Source: Cystobacter ferrugineus | Lineage (GTDB): Bacteria > Myxococcota > Myxococcia > Myxococcales > Myxococcaceae | Direction: 5' to 3' | DNA length: 64,000 nucleotides | Assembly (NCBI RefSeq): GCF_001887355.1 | Contig: NZ_MPIN01000001.1 | Coordinates: forward strand, 1,554,304-1,618,303 | Shown: positions 16,314 through 24,610 of the stretch, piece by piece | How positions within the stretch are numbered: position 1 is the stretch's first letter | How the letters are laid out: the number at the start of each line of letters is the position of its first letter | Notes under the pieces: model-generated | Seen by the model: the letters and a program-made list of their open reading frames with translations, nothing else | What the model was told of the DNA's origin: nothing | Database searches by the model: none | Translations under genes and position numbers: made by a program

Positions 16314-16955
16314 ATGACGACGCTTGCCGGCACCCTCGCCACCAGACCGCCCTACCGCTTACGAACGCCCCGCCTCCTCCTGCGCTGCATGGAGCCCTCC
16401 GATGCCGCGCTCCGCAAGGACGCGGTGGACTCCAGCGGAGCATTCCTCGAGCAATTCTTCCCTCTCACTCCCGAGGGACGCATGTCCCTGGATGCCCACG
16501 CCGCGCAGATCCGCAAGCTCCGGGGTAGCTTCGATCTGGACCAGGATCGCGCTCATGGCGCCTTCGAGCCGGAAACCGGCAGGATGCTCGGCGAGGGCGG
16601 GCTGCTCAAGCGCGCTGGCATCGAGGCGCTGGAGATCGCCTATTGGTTCCGCCACGACGCGACGGGCCAGGGTCTCGCCACGGAGATGGCCTCGGCGCTG
16701 GTCAAGACCGCCTTCGAATTCGACAAGGTGAAACGCCTGGACCTGTTCTGCGCGCCAGACAACGAGCGGAGCGCGGCCATGGCCCGCCGGCTGGGCTTCA
16801 CCTTCGAGGGACGACTGCGCGACCGGCAGCTCGCGCCGCACCACCCGCGCGGCGACCTGCTGAGCTTCACCCTCCTCGCCTCCGAGTACCCCCAGACCCG
16901 GGCCCACCAGCTCCCACTCGAGGCCTTCGATTTCCTCGGACGGCGGATCGCCTGA
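16314..16955 (+). CDS. GNAT family N-acetyltransferase (RimJ/RimL type)
   Basis: This is a 213-residue protein. It opens with the RimJ-type RLRTPRLLLRCMEPSD strand and has the acetyl-CoA-binding motif-A region around GQGLATEMASALVKTAF. A segment close to NERSAAMARRLGF follows, the usual GNAT motif B. It should acetylate an amine of a protein or small molecule; the substrate is unknown. The ATG at 16314 was chosen because upstream codons in the same frame overlap the divergent Uma2 5' region. It stands alone between a complete Uma2 and a Uma2 remnant on the opposite strand, suggesting that it was caught in a local duplication or insertion. Confidence 0.85.
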   Translation: MTTLAGTLATRPPYRLRTPRLLLRCMEPSDAALRKDAVDSSGAFLEQFFPLTPEGRMSLDAHAAQIRKLRGSFDLDQDRAHGAFEPETGRMLGEGGLLKRAGIEALEIAYWFRHDATGQGLATEMASALVKTAFEFDKVKRLDLFCAPDNERSAAMARRLGFTFEGRLRDRQLAPHHPRGDLLSFTLLASEYPQTRAHQLPLEAFDFLGRRIA

Positions 16956-16970
16956 GCCAGGTCCCGCGAC

Positions 16971-17097
16971 TCACTCGGACCAGAGCAGCGGAAGCTCGAA
17001 CTCGATGGCCTCGAACGACTCGGCCCTCACCCGCTCCTCTCCCGCCAGGGAATGAGCAAGCACCCACTGGCCCTCCGTCAGCCGGTAGATGTCCAGA
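16971..17097 (-). pseudogene. Uma2 remnant (C-terminal ~41 codons)
   Basis: The translation LDIYRLTEGQWVLAHSLAGE and onward to FELPLLWSE matches the end of the Uma2 protein at 15611-16216 with only a few substitutions, and the DNA is nearly identical. Homology stops abruptly at about 17097, where unrelated repeat DNA begins. The in-frame ORF running on to 17225 has no Uma2 features. It is a 5'-deleted copy and very unlikely to be functional. Confidence 0.85.
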
Positions 17098-17250
17098 AAG
17101 CGGCCTGGGCAGGCGTGTACCTCAAAAGGGGCTGCGCGGCCTCTCCACCCACCGGGCTCGCTGCTCGGGCGCCCCCTGTCCGCGGCCCTCCTCGGCCCCT
17201 CCGCTCCAGCCCTCCCCCTCGACACGGCCTCTCATTCGCCCTACTCCGTT
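17098..17250 (+). repeat. Dispersed repeat, copy 1
   Basis: This block shares a GCAGGCGTGTACC start and a GGGGCTGCGCGGCCTCTCC core, then a C-rich tail, with the reverse complement of 32900-33037. It shares a more diverged form with 36840-36960. It begins exactly where the Uma2 remnant ends. The remaining non-coding stretch up to 17566 contains nothing I can name apart from the ribosome-binding site before the small ORF at 17567. Confidence 0.55.
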
Positions 17251-17566
17251 GCATGGAGTCGCCAACGCATTACGAAATCAGCCCCATAGGTCATGTCAAC
17301 CGAGTCCCGGGTGCAACCCAGGAAATCGGTTCATGCGCCATCCCGCGACCATCTCCAGAGTTCTACCCCACCCGCCCCTTCATGGTGGCACTGGGCCGGT
17401 TCGTGAGGGTGTTCTGCTCTCTCCTCCAAGCCCGGTTGGCTCGTCGAACCAATGAAGGCATCCTGCTCGCATCTACCTTGAAGGTTGACTCCCGTGCCAC
17501 GATGCGCGAGCGTCGCGAGGACGTACCCCGGGCCACCACGCGGAGTGATTGAAGGAGAAAGCGCGA

Positions 17567-17680
17567 GTGTCAGACGAGAAGGACTGGAAGATTGGCGGGA
17601 GCTACCCTGGGATGGGACCGGGTCTGGGATGCCTCCACGATGCGCACATCCCGACACGGGAGCACCGGGGCTGGTGTTGA
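17567..17680 (+). CDS. Possible 37-aa coupled leader peptide/small protein
   Basis: A GTG at 17567 follows an AAGGAG 8-10 nt upstream, the best ribosome-binding site in this stretch. The 37-codon frame begins MSDEKDWK, is Gly-rich in the middle (GGSYPGMGPGLG) and ends with TGA, whose last base is the A of the next gene's ATG (TGATG). The next protein begins MSDERVDW, so the two N-termini look alike. It may be a real small protein, a translational-coupling leader, or a decayed duplicate of the next gene's start. I do not know its function. Confidence 0.4.
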   Translation: MSDEKDWKIGGSYPGMGPGLGCLHDAHIPTREHRGWC

Positions 17681-18330
17681 TGTCAGACGAGCGCGTGGAC
17701 TGGAGTTTCCAGGACGACTGGCGGGTGAGCCTATCGTGCAAGCGCGATTCGGCCACCGTGAAGCTGCTGGTGGAGGAGGCGCCCGAGGAGGGAGAAGTCT
17801 CGACGCTGGTAAACATGTTCGTGCTGATCACCAGCGCCTTCTCGCGCGTGGAGGACCATTCCCGGCTCCAAGCCCACCTCACCTCGAAGCCCGAGGCGCG
17901 AAAGCCCGGGTGGATGGCTCGTCTCCCGCTGCCGAGGAACGTAACGGGGTGGGCCTTCGCGGGACTTGTGGTGCTCGCCCTGAGCGCCTGCATCTACGGC
18001 CTCCAGGCGGTACGCACTCCCGAGGACACGACGAGCCAGTCACCTGACGCGATCGCTGAAACCTTCGCGCAGGAGCCTGACTTCATCAACGCAGTTGAAC
18101 CGGAAGCGACCGGCATCGCGTATCCCCTACCCGCGAAGCCGTACAAAAAGCAGGCGGTTCCGCCCTGCCAGACGACGCTCGGTGAAGAGGAGATCAATGG
18201 CGGATGCTGGATGGACATGAACCAGAAACCGCCGTGCTACGCGAACCGGGCCGAGTACAAGGGCAAGTGCTATATGCCCGTCTCCAAGGACCGCAGCGGC
18301 GATAGCCCCGCGCAAGCCGTGGACCCGTAA
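17680..18330 (+). CDS. Single-pass membrane protein with Cys-rich C-terminal motif
   Basis: In this 216-residue protein, a soluble charged N-terminal half (about 1-85) is followed by one transmembrane helix near residues 87-110 (WAFAGLVVLALSACIYGL). After it comes a proline-rich stalk and a C-terminal module with paired cysteines (PPCQTTLGEEEINGGCW, then PPCYANRAEYKGKCYMPV). That module is a recurring ending in myxobacterial membrane Ser/Thr kinases and associated proteins, where it lies outside the cytoplasmic membrane. No kinase domain is present. The ATG at 17680 overlaps the stop of the small upstream ORF and has no strong ribosome site of its own, so coupling is likely. Confidence 0.6.
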   Translation: MSDERVDWSFQDDWRVSLSCKRDSATVKLLVEEAPEEGEVSTLVNMFVLITSAFSRVEDHSRLQAHLTSKPEARKPGWMARLPLPRNVTGWAFAGLVVLALSACIYGLQAVRTPEDTTSQSPDAIAETFAQEPDFINAVEPEATGIAYPLPAKPYKKQAVPPCQTTLGEEEINGGCWMDMNQKPPCYANRAEYKGKCYMPVSKDRSGDSPAQAVDP

Positions 18331-18335
18331 GTATA

Positions 18336-18358
18336 GACGCGCGCGTCCTACGCGCGTC
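18336..18358. terminator. Hairpin between convergent genes
   Basis: GACGCGCG at 18336-18343 pairs perfectly with CGCGCGTC at 18351-18358 across a 7-nt loop. It sits just after the stop at 18330 and before the convergent kinase stop, so it can serve both. No T-run follows, as is common in high-GC genomes. Confidence 0.5.
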
Positions 18359-18415
18359 ACACCACGAGACAAGCTCCCGGCGAGCAAGCGCACGCGTTGA
18401 GGCGCCAGTGCCCCC

Positions 18416-21400
18416 CTACCGTGGAGAAAACGAAGCACAGACGCGCACGCCGATCCTGACGTCGCGCGCCGTGGGATCACCGGGAGAGAGGTCCGCACTG
18501 GCCGCGGCGAAGGCGTCGTAGTACCACGAGCCGCCCCGGAGAACGACGCGCCCGAACTCCGGTGTCACGGAGCGCGTGAGCTCGTAGGCGTTGCCGGCCA
18601 TGTCATGCAGACCGAAGGGGCTCACCGACGCGGGGTGGGAGCCGACCATGTCGGGCCCAAAGGACGTGGGCTCCCGGTCGTAGGTCGCGTCGATGTTGGC
18701 GTCGTCGGGCCGCAGTTCCTCGCCATGGGGGTATCGGCGGCCATCCGCTCCCCGGGCCGCGTACTCCCACTCGTGCTGGCCACACAGGCGCGCTCCTGGC
18801 AGACGCTTCGTCCGGTCGAGCCAGTAGAAGTAGCCTTCCAGGTCCTGCGCGGAGACGCCGAACAGGGGAAACCTTCTCCAGTCAGCGGTGTTCCGCCGGG
18901 TCCGCCCCGCGTAGACAAAGGCCTCGCCCACCTTCGCCGTGCTGAACTCCTCTCGCGAACGATAGAAGGTGAAGCTCCAGCCAGCGCCGGGATGCCGCCG
19001 CAGCGTCACCGCCCCACCATCGCCGAAGCGCGGCTGCTCGAGGATCCGCCTCGCGGGCGCATCCGGAGGCAGGTCGTCGAGGTAGGTCAGCCAGTCGCCG
19101 AACGTCACCTCCCGCTGGCCGATCAGGTACCCCGCGTTGAGACAGAACCGATGAATCGGCGCGCTGAACGAGAACCTGCGCACCGCCTCGGGCTCGGCGC
19201 TGCCCAGGAGGAAACAGCCCGGCGGGATGTAGACATAGCCGTCAGGCACCGCGGTGGGGAGCGTGAGGCGGACCGTTTCGCGGGCACCGTGCGAGAGCAG
19301 CAGCGGCAGGTCCACCGGCACACGCCCCGGCTGCGTGACGTGGAGCACATAGGAGCCCTCGGGCAGGCGAAGGCGGGCGATGGGGGTCGGCCCCAGGGAG
19401 CTGGCCTCCGCGACGGGCTCACGGCGGATGGTCCCCTCCTCCTGGGTGTAGCGCTCGAGCTCGACGCGTGCGCCAGGTGGGGTGGTGATGATCTCCAGTT
19501 CGGCCGGGGCCTTGTGCCGTTGCAGCCATTCCGTGCCCACCTGAGCCGTATCCACCTCCTGCTCCAGACGCCGCACCCACTCGTCATGCTCGCGGCTTTG
19601 GTGAAAGCGCTCGGCGAGGAGGGCCCGTTCATAGGTGAGCTCCGAGATGAGCCGGCGCGTGCCCACGTGGTGGCGATCGCGATCCAGGGCCCGCTCGAGG
19701 TTCCGGCTGGCACGTGTGTAGGCCGCATCCGCCTGATCGCGCAGGGCAAGCGCCTGGGTCCATTGCCGCTCGGCGGCTCGCCTCGGACCATCGGGTCCCG
19801 ACAAGGTCTGGAGGCCCACGGACGGCGGCGCCCGGCCATCGAACAGCGCCAACGCCTCCTCGCGGCGTACGCGGGCCCGCTGGGCGAGGTCACGGCCCGC
19901 GGCGAGCGCCTCCCGTGCCAGACCGTGCTCGGTGGCGACGAAGCGCGCGTCCTCGAGGTACGCATGAAGACGAAGCCCGCCATAGGAAGCACAGACGGCG
20001 AGCGCGAGGCCCAGCACCGCGAGCCAGCGCCCCCAGCGCTGGCGTGTCACGGCGCGCTGGGAAGCGAGGAGGAAGGCACGCTCGCGCGAGCCCAGCGTGG
20101 AGGGCTCGAGCAGCCGCGCCTCGTCGAGCTGCCGCTGCCCCCAGAGGGCGTCGCGGGCCCGCATGAGGCGCGCCCACTCGGCGCTGGCCGCCTCGACCCG
20201 CTTGCGCACCACACGATGGCCGATGTCGTCATCGCGCCAGTCGCGGAGCGTGCCCCAGCTCTCGATGAGCGACTCGTGGGCGATCTCCCAGCGCGGCTGG
20301 CCGCCCACGGTGCGCGTGTGCAGGAGGCGGCCTTCGACGAGCGCGCGAAGGGCGGCACGGGAAGCCCCATCCGAGGACTCGGCGAGCTCGTCTTCGCCAC
20401 GCTCGATGCGCGTGCCCTCCTCCGTCACGAGTTGGAGCAGGAGGCGCCGCGCCGCCGCGTGCTCCGAGGGACTCAGGCGCGCGAGCACTCCGTCGGCATG
20501 CCGGGACAGCGCTCCCGCCACCCCGCCCATCTCCTCGAGCGCCTCCCGCGTGATGCGGCCGCCCTGCTCGGGATTGCGCCGCTCCCACAGTTCGGCGAGC
20601 GCGAACTGGAGGAGGGGCAAGCTGCCCACGCCATTGGCCGTGGAGGCGACGAGCGTCTGGAGGAGCTCACCCGATTCGAAGGCCACGCCCCGGCTGCGCG
20701 CGGGCCCGACGATGGCCTCGCGCACCCCTTCGGGTGACAGGGGGCGGAGGATGTAGAGCCCCCGCTCCGCCTCATCGCCCAGGCCGGGAAGCGCGCACAG
20801 GCGCGTCAGGAAGTCGCCGCGCACCGCCAACAGCACGTGCACCCCGACCGACGGCAGGGCGAACTCCCCGAGGAGCCGGGCGAAGTGCGCCGCCTGGACC
20901 GGTTCGGAGAGGGTGAGGAGCTCCTCGAGTTGATCGATGAAGAGCAGCAGGCCCCGTCCACTCGAGTGCGCCTCGCGCAGCGCCTGGCCGAGCCAGGCCG
21001 GCCTGTCCGCGAGCGCGGTGACGAGCTCCGCCTCCTTCCGGCCGAGCAGGGGCGCGAGCGCGGCGGCGAGGGCCTCGAGCGGACGATGGCCGGGCCACAA
21101 CGTGAGCGTGGTCCACTCACGGCCTTCATCCAGGGCGCCAGCGGCCACCCGGGGCAGGACGCCGGCGCGGCACAGCGAGGACTTGCCGGTCCCGGAGTCC
21201 CCGGCGACGAGGACCAGGGCGCGCGAGCGCAGGCGCTCGAGCACGGCGCGGATGTCGGCGTCGCGCCCGAAGAAGAGCGACCGGTGCTCGGCCTCGAAGG
21301 GAGCCAGGCCGCGGTAGGGATTGCCGGCGGCCAGCGGCTCGGGCGCGCTGAGGCGCTCCAGCCGCTCCAGGGACTCGAGGAGTGCCTCGGCCGAGGCGAA

Positions 21401-22384
21401 GCGCTCGAGCGGATTGGCCGCGAGACACCGCGTGATGATCGCGGCGAAGTCCGGCTCGATGCCCGGCACGAGCCCGGCACGGGCAGGCGCCTCCGGGGGC
21501 CGGAGGGACGCGCGGCGCGGCACCTCGCCCGTGCACAACTCGTGGAGGATGAGCCCCAGGGCGTAGAGATCACTTCGCGGGCTCGCGGGAGCACCGGCGA
21601 GAAGCTCGGGCGCCATGTAGGGCAGCGTGCCGCCGATGGGGCGCGAGGTGGAGGCCTCGGCCGCCCCCACCTCGAAGCGCTCGGCCAGACCGAAGTCGAG
21701 CAGCTTCACCACGCCTTCCCGGGTGACCAGGGCGTTGGAGGGCTTGAGGTCGCGGTGGAGCACGCCCTGGCGATGCGCCGCCGCGAGCCCCCGGGCAAGT
21801 CCGATGCCCAGGGCGAGGACCCGGCGCCAGGGCACCGGCAGGGGCAGCGCCGCGAGGCTCTCGCCGACGACGTACTCGGAGACGATGTACGGGTGGCCGC
21901 TCACCTCGCCGACGCTGAACACATTGACGATGTGGGGGTGCTGCAGGCGCGCGAGCGCCCGGGCCTCGGTCGCGAAGCGCTCACGGACCCAGGGAGCCGG
22001 CTGACTCGAGGCCATGAACTTCACCGCCACGCGCCGATCCAGCGAGGTGTCGTGCGCCAGGTAGACGACACCCATGCCGCCACGGCCGAGCTCGCCTTCG
22101 AGGCGGAACGCGTCGAACGCGTCGGGTGGCGTCCAGACGGGCCCCGACTCCCGCGGGGTACTAGCCGGTTCGCAGTCCTCCGTGGCCTCTTCCCCCGCGC
22201 GCTGAATGCCAGGTGTGAACGTGGCGAGCAGAGCCCGGCAGTCGTCGCACCCGGCCGCGTGCCGATGGATCCGCGCCAGCTCTTCGTCCGGCAACCGATC
22301 CTCGAGCAGTTCGACCAGGAGCTCGTCCGACAGGCAATGGGAGATGGACTGACGCATGGAGTTGGAAGGAGCCAGGTCGGCCAC
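18416..22384 (-). CDS. Zinc-finger / Ser-Thr protein kinase / STAND-like ATPase / FGE-sulfatase-like fusion
   Basis: This 1322-residue protein starts with a putative anti-sigma-type zinc finger (His42, Cys46, Cys49). A complete kinase domain follows: GRGGMG at 100-105, Lys122, HRDLKPSN at 210-217, DFG at 230-232. Next is an ATPase with Walker A GDSGTGKS (395-402) and Walker B-like LLLFIDQLEE. After a transmembrane stretch (WLAVLGLALAVCASYGGL) and a helical region comes a PEGA-like beta segment. The last ~260 residues are a formylglycine-generating-enzyme/SUMF1-like domain (REVTFGDWLTYL, ARLCGQHEWEYAARG, RVVLRGGSWYYD). GTG 22384 has AGGAGG ahead. It is a membrane signalling protein, divergent from a sigma factor. 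Confidence 0.9.
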   Translation of the reverse strand: MADLAPSNSMRQSISHCLSDELLVELLEDRLPDEELARIHRHAAGCDDCRALLATFTPGIQRAGEEATEDCEPASTPRESGPVWTPPDAFDAFRLEGELGRGGMGVVYLAHDTSLDRRVAVKFMASSQPAPWVRERFATEARALARLQHPHIVNVFSVGEVSGHPYIVSEYVVGESLAALPLPVPWRRVLALGIGLARGLAAAHRQGVLHRDLKPSNALVTREGVVKLLDFGLAERFEVGAAEASTSRPIGGTLPYMAPELLAGAPASPRSDLYALGLILHELCTGEVPRRASLRPPEAPARAGLVPGIEPDFAAIITRCLAANPLERFASAEALLESLERLERLSAPEPLAAGNPYRGLAPFEAEHRSLFFGRDADIRAVLERLRSRALVLVAGDSGTGKSSLCRAGVLPRVAAGALDEGREWTTLTLWPGHRPLEALAAALAPLLGRKEAELVTALADRPAWLGQALREAHSSGRGLLLFIDQLEELLTLSEPVQAAHFARLLGEFALPSVGVHVLLAVRGDFLTRLCALPGLGDEAERGLYILRPLSPEGVREAIVGPARSRGVAFESGELLQTLVASTANGVGSLPLLQFALAELWERRNPEQGGRITREALEEMGGVAGALSRHADGVLARLSPSEHAAARRLLLQLVTEEGTRIERGEDELAESSDGASRAALRALVEGRLLHTRTVGGQPRWEIAHESLIESWGTLRDWRDDDIGHRVVRKRVEAASAEWARLMRARDALWGQRQLDEARLLEPSTLGSRERAFLLASQRAVTRQRWGRWLAVLGLALAVCASYGGLRLHAYLEDARFVATEHGLAREALAAGRDLAQRARVRREEALALFDGRAPPSVGLQTLSGPDGPRRAAERQWTQALALRDQADAAYTRASRNLERALDRDRHHVGTRRLISELTYERALLAERFHQSREHDEWVRRLEQEVDTAQVGTEWLQRHKAPAELEIITTPPGARVELERYTQEEGTIRREPVAEASSLGPTPIARLRLPEGSYVLHVTQPGRVPVDLPLLLSHGARETVRLTLPTAVPDGYVYIPPGCFLLGSAEPEAVRRFSFSAPIHRFCLNAGYLIGQREVTFGDWLTYLDDLPPDAPARRILEQPRFGDGGAVTLRRHPGAGWSFTFYRSREEFSTAKVGEAFVYAGRTRRNTADWRRFPLFGVSAQDLEGYFYWLDRTKRLPGARLCGQHEWEYAARGADGRRYPHGEELRPDDANIDATYDREPTSFGPDMVGSHPASVSPFGLHDMAGNAYELTRSVTPEFGRVVLRGGSWYYDAFAAASADLSPGDPTARDVRIGVRVCASFSPR

Positions 22385-22446
22385 CGGGCGTCCTCCTACA
22401 GCCGCTCCCGTTGGGGCCGGGTGAAGCGCATGGTATAGGCCCCGTC
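22385..22446. promoter_or_regulatory. Divergent promoter region, kinase vs sigma factor
   Basis: Only 62 bp separate the two divergent starts. It holds the AGGAGG ribosome site for the kinase gene and must carry overlapping promoters for both directions. I see no clear operator. The short shared region makes co-regulation of the kinase and the sigma factor likely. Confidence 0.4.
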
Positions 22447-23400
22447 ATGGATGAGGTGCGAGAACTGGTCGCGACATTTCTCGCGCACACGAAGGTGCGC
22501 TTCGTCCCCCCCACGGAGGCGGAGGCCGCCGCGCTCGACCAGGTGCTCATCCGCGCCTGGGAGGAGGCTCGCGCGCAGTGGCCGGGCGTGGTGCTCCCCG
22601 CGGGGCCGTTCGTGCTCCACCTCGCCGAGCGGCTGCCCGAGGCGAATCCCCACGGCCCCATCGCGCCGCTCCTCGCCAGGATGTCCCTGGCGGAACTCTA
22701 CCTCGCGTGTGCGTGTCTTCAGGGCCTCGCCTCCGCCCAGGAGGCCTTCGAGCGGAACTATCTGGCCAGGCTGCCGGAGAAGCTCCGGGGTCTCAAACAA
22801 CCCGAAGGGATCATCGACGACGTCTGCCAGATAACGCGCGTGAAGCTCCTGGTCGCCACTCCCGAGAGCGCACCCAGGATTGGAGAATACACGGGGCGAG
22901 GCGCGCTGCTGAACTGGGTGCTCGTCACCGCGGGGCGCATCGCCACCCGGCTGCGGGCCGCCGAGAAGCCCGCGCCCGAGCAAGACGCGGAAGAACTCCT
23001 CAAGGCGCTGCCGGGGCAAGGGATCGACCCGGAGTTGGATGTCATGAAGCGGCGCCACCACGCCGAGTTCCGCCAGGCCCTGCGCGAAGCCTCCTCCACG
23101 CTCTCGGCCGACGAGCGCCACCTGCTCCGCCTCCACTTCGCCGATCGTCTCTCGACGTACGAGCTGGCCTCGCTCTTTCGCGTCAATCAATCGACCATCT
23201 CCCGCTGGTTGAAGAGCGCACGGCAGAGGGTCTACGAGGAGACCCGTTCCCGCCTGAAGGCACGTCTGGGCCTCTCCACCCTGGGCTTCAAGAGCTTCCT
23301 GGCCTTCGTCGATAGCCAGTTGGACCTGAGCCTCAGCCAGCTCCTGGAGGACAAGGGCACCGAGACTCCTCCAGCCGGGACTCCTCCAGAGGACGGCTGA
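22447..23400 (+). CDS. Myxococcales-type sigma-70-like RNA polymerase factor
   Basis: The 317-residue protein has a C-terminal helix-turn-helix (FADRLSTYELASLFRVNQST, about 233-252, followed by ISRWLKSARQRV) like sigma region 4. A central region (LLNWVLVTAGRIATRLRAAE) resembles sigma region 2. It matches what I recall of the TIGR03001 family, which is confined to myxobacteria and pairs with kinase genes. ATG 22447 is the first sensible start after the divergent region; an in-frame start at 22411 would overlap the ribosome site of the kinase. It probably redirects transcription in response to the adjacent zinc-finger kinase, whose N-terminus resembles a ZAS-type anti-sigma. Confidence 0.85.
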   Translation: MDEVRELVATFLAHTKVRFVPPTEAEAAALDQVLIRAWEEARAQWPGVVLPAGPFVLHLAERLPEANPHGPIAPLLARMSLAELYLACACLQGLASAQEAFERNYLARLPEKLRGLKQPEGIIDDVCQITRVKLLVATPESAPRIGEYTGRGALLNWVLVTAGRIATRLRAAEKPAPEQDAEELLKALPGQGIDPELDVMKRRHHAEFRQALREASSTLSADERHLLRLHFADRLSTYELASLFRVNQSTISRWLKSARQRVYEETRSRLKARLGLSTLGFKSFLAFVDSQLDLSLSQLLEDKGTETPPAGTPPEDG

Positions 23401-23425
23401 TGCGGGGTCATCCCCCAGCGCGGGC

Positions 23426-24505
23426 TCACCGGCCCTGGACGGGGGCGGTGGTGCCTTTCGGGCCTCCATACGACAGGTTCCGCAGCAGCGCGGAGCCGGG
23501 GTGGACGTCCACCCGGCGCACCGTGCAGCGATCGCCCCCGCCCAGCTCGGCCACCGCGCCCTTCTGGAACCGGTTGGGACACTCCTGGAGGATCGTCTCC
23601 ATCGCACGGCCATCACGGGTGCGCGCCAGGCAGGTGGCCCCGTCGGGTGCCCACGCCGCCTCGAAGGAAGCCCTCGCGGGGTCCCATTCCTCCGAGGCCT
23701 CGGTCGTCCGCTGGATCAGCCCGAGCCGATCGTACATGTCGATGGTGGTTTCCTGGTGCGTGTGGCTCCGGCCATTGCCGCAATAGTCCGCACGCGCCAT
23801 ACGGGTGCAGGCCTGATGGAGGCCGGTCAGCGGCTGCCCGTCGCGGCTGGCCCAGGGCTTGTAGCCCCAGAGGATGCACTTGGCGATGGCGCCGTTCTGA
23901 CAGGCGAAGGTGAGCTTGCCCGGGGCCTCGTGGTGAGCCCCGCTGGCGTCCCAGAAGCCGCTCACCACGAGAGCGCGGGAATCGGTCACGCGGTCCAAGC
24001 CAACACAGGGGTTCTCCCATTCCTGGGCCACCGCGTTCCAGGCCTCGATGCGGTAGAAGACCATCCCGGGATCCTCGGCGGAGGGCTCGGCGCCGCAGAT
24101 GGCCACCTCCACGCGCCTGCCGTGACTGTCGGTGGCATGGAGCACGGTGCCGACGACGCCGCTGGTGACCCCCCCTGCCTCCGGGACGGGAGAGGCCACC
24201 AGGTGCCCACCCTCGAGCCGCAGCGCCTTCACCCCGGCATCCGCCTGACGCAGGGGCGCGAGCTCGGCCGAGACGAGCACGCTGCTGCGCTCCTCGGTCA
24301 CCTTCTCGGTGTCCCAGTCCCGCTTGGTGCCCCACAGCATCGTCCCCTGGGGCCTGGCGATGCGGTAGGCGGCCTGGGACTGACACCGGCGCGCGTAGCG
24401 CTCGGCTTCGTGCACGGGCGTCGCGGAGGCCGGAGCGCCGGCCCACGCCAACGCGGGGAGCTGAAGGAACAGGCAGACCAGCGGAAACTTCTTCATCGCG
24501 TTCAT
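23426..24505 (-). CDS. Secreted ADYC-domain protein
   Basis: In this 359-residue protein, the N-terminus is a Sec signal peptide (MNAMKKFPLVCLFLQLPALAWA). The defining motif RADYCGNGRSHT is present near residue 240, with many paired cysteines (YRI/CQSQ, CGAEP, NPCVGLD, FACQNG, CILWGYKPW). The motif gives the family its name, and its function is unknown; members are common and often paralogous in myxobacteria. ATG 24505 has GGAG at a good distance; the in-frame extension to 24556 would precede the signal peptide. A degenerate copy of the 25-nt shared element lies 59 nt upstream. Confidence 0.8.
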   Translation of the reverse strand: MNAMKKFPLVCLFLQLPALAWAGAPASATPVHEAERYARRCQSQAAYRIARPQGTMLWGTKRDWDTEKVTEERSSVLVSAELAPLRQADAGVKALRLEGGHLVASPVPEAGGVTSGVVGTVLHATDSHGRRVEVAICGAEPSAEDPGMVFYRIEAWNAVAQEWENPCVGLDRVTDSRALVVSGFWDASGAHHEAPGKLTFACQNGAIAKCILWGYKPWASRDGQPLTGLHQACTRMARADYCGNGRSHTHQETTIDMYDRLGLIQRTTEASEEWDPARASFEAAWAPDGATCLARTRDGRAMETILQECPNRFQKGAVAELGGGDRCTVRRVDVHPGSALLRNLSYGGPKGTTAPVQGR

Positions 24506-24563
24506 GGCTTTTTCTCCGGTGCGCTCACGGGGTCGGGCTGAACAGGTGGCTCGCAATCATGGA

Positions 24564-24588
24564 GAGTCAGTGAACTCGACATTGATGC
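24564..24588 (-). promoter_or_regulatory. Degenerate copy of the 25-nt shared upstream element
   Basis: Read toward the ADYC gene, this is GCATCAATGTCG, then 8 nt AGTTCACT, then GACTC. It matches the GCATCATTTTCC-N8-GGCTC consensus at 13 of 17 fixed positions with the same spacing. The spacer is 7/8 identical to the copy at 37071. Its 3' end is 59 nt from the start codon. Confidence 0.6.
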
Positions 24589-24610
24589 AGAGAATCCGCA
24601 TTCGAAGGGG

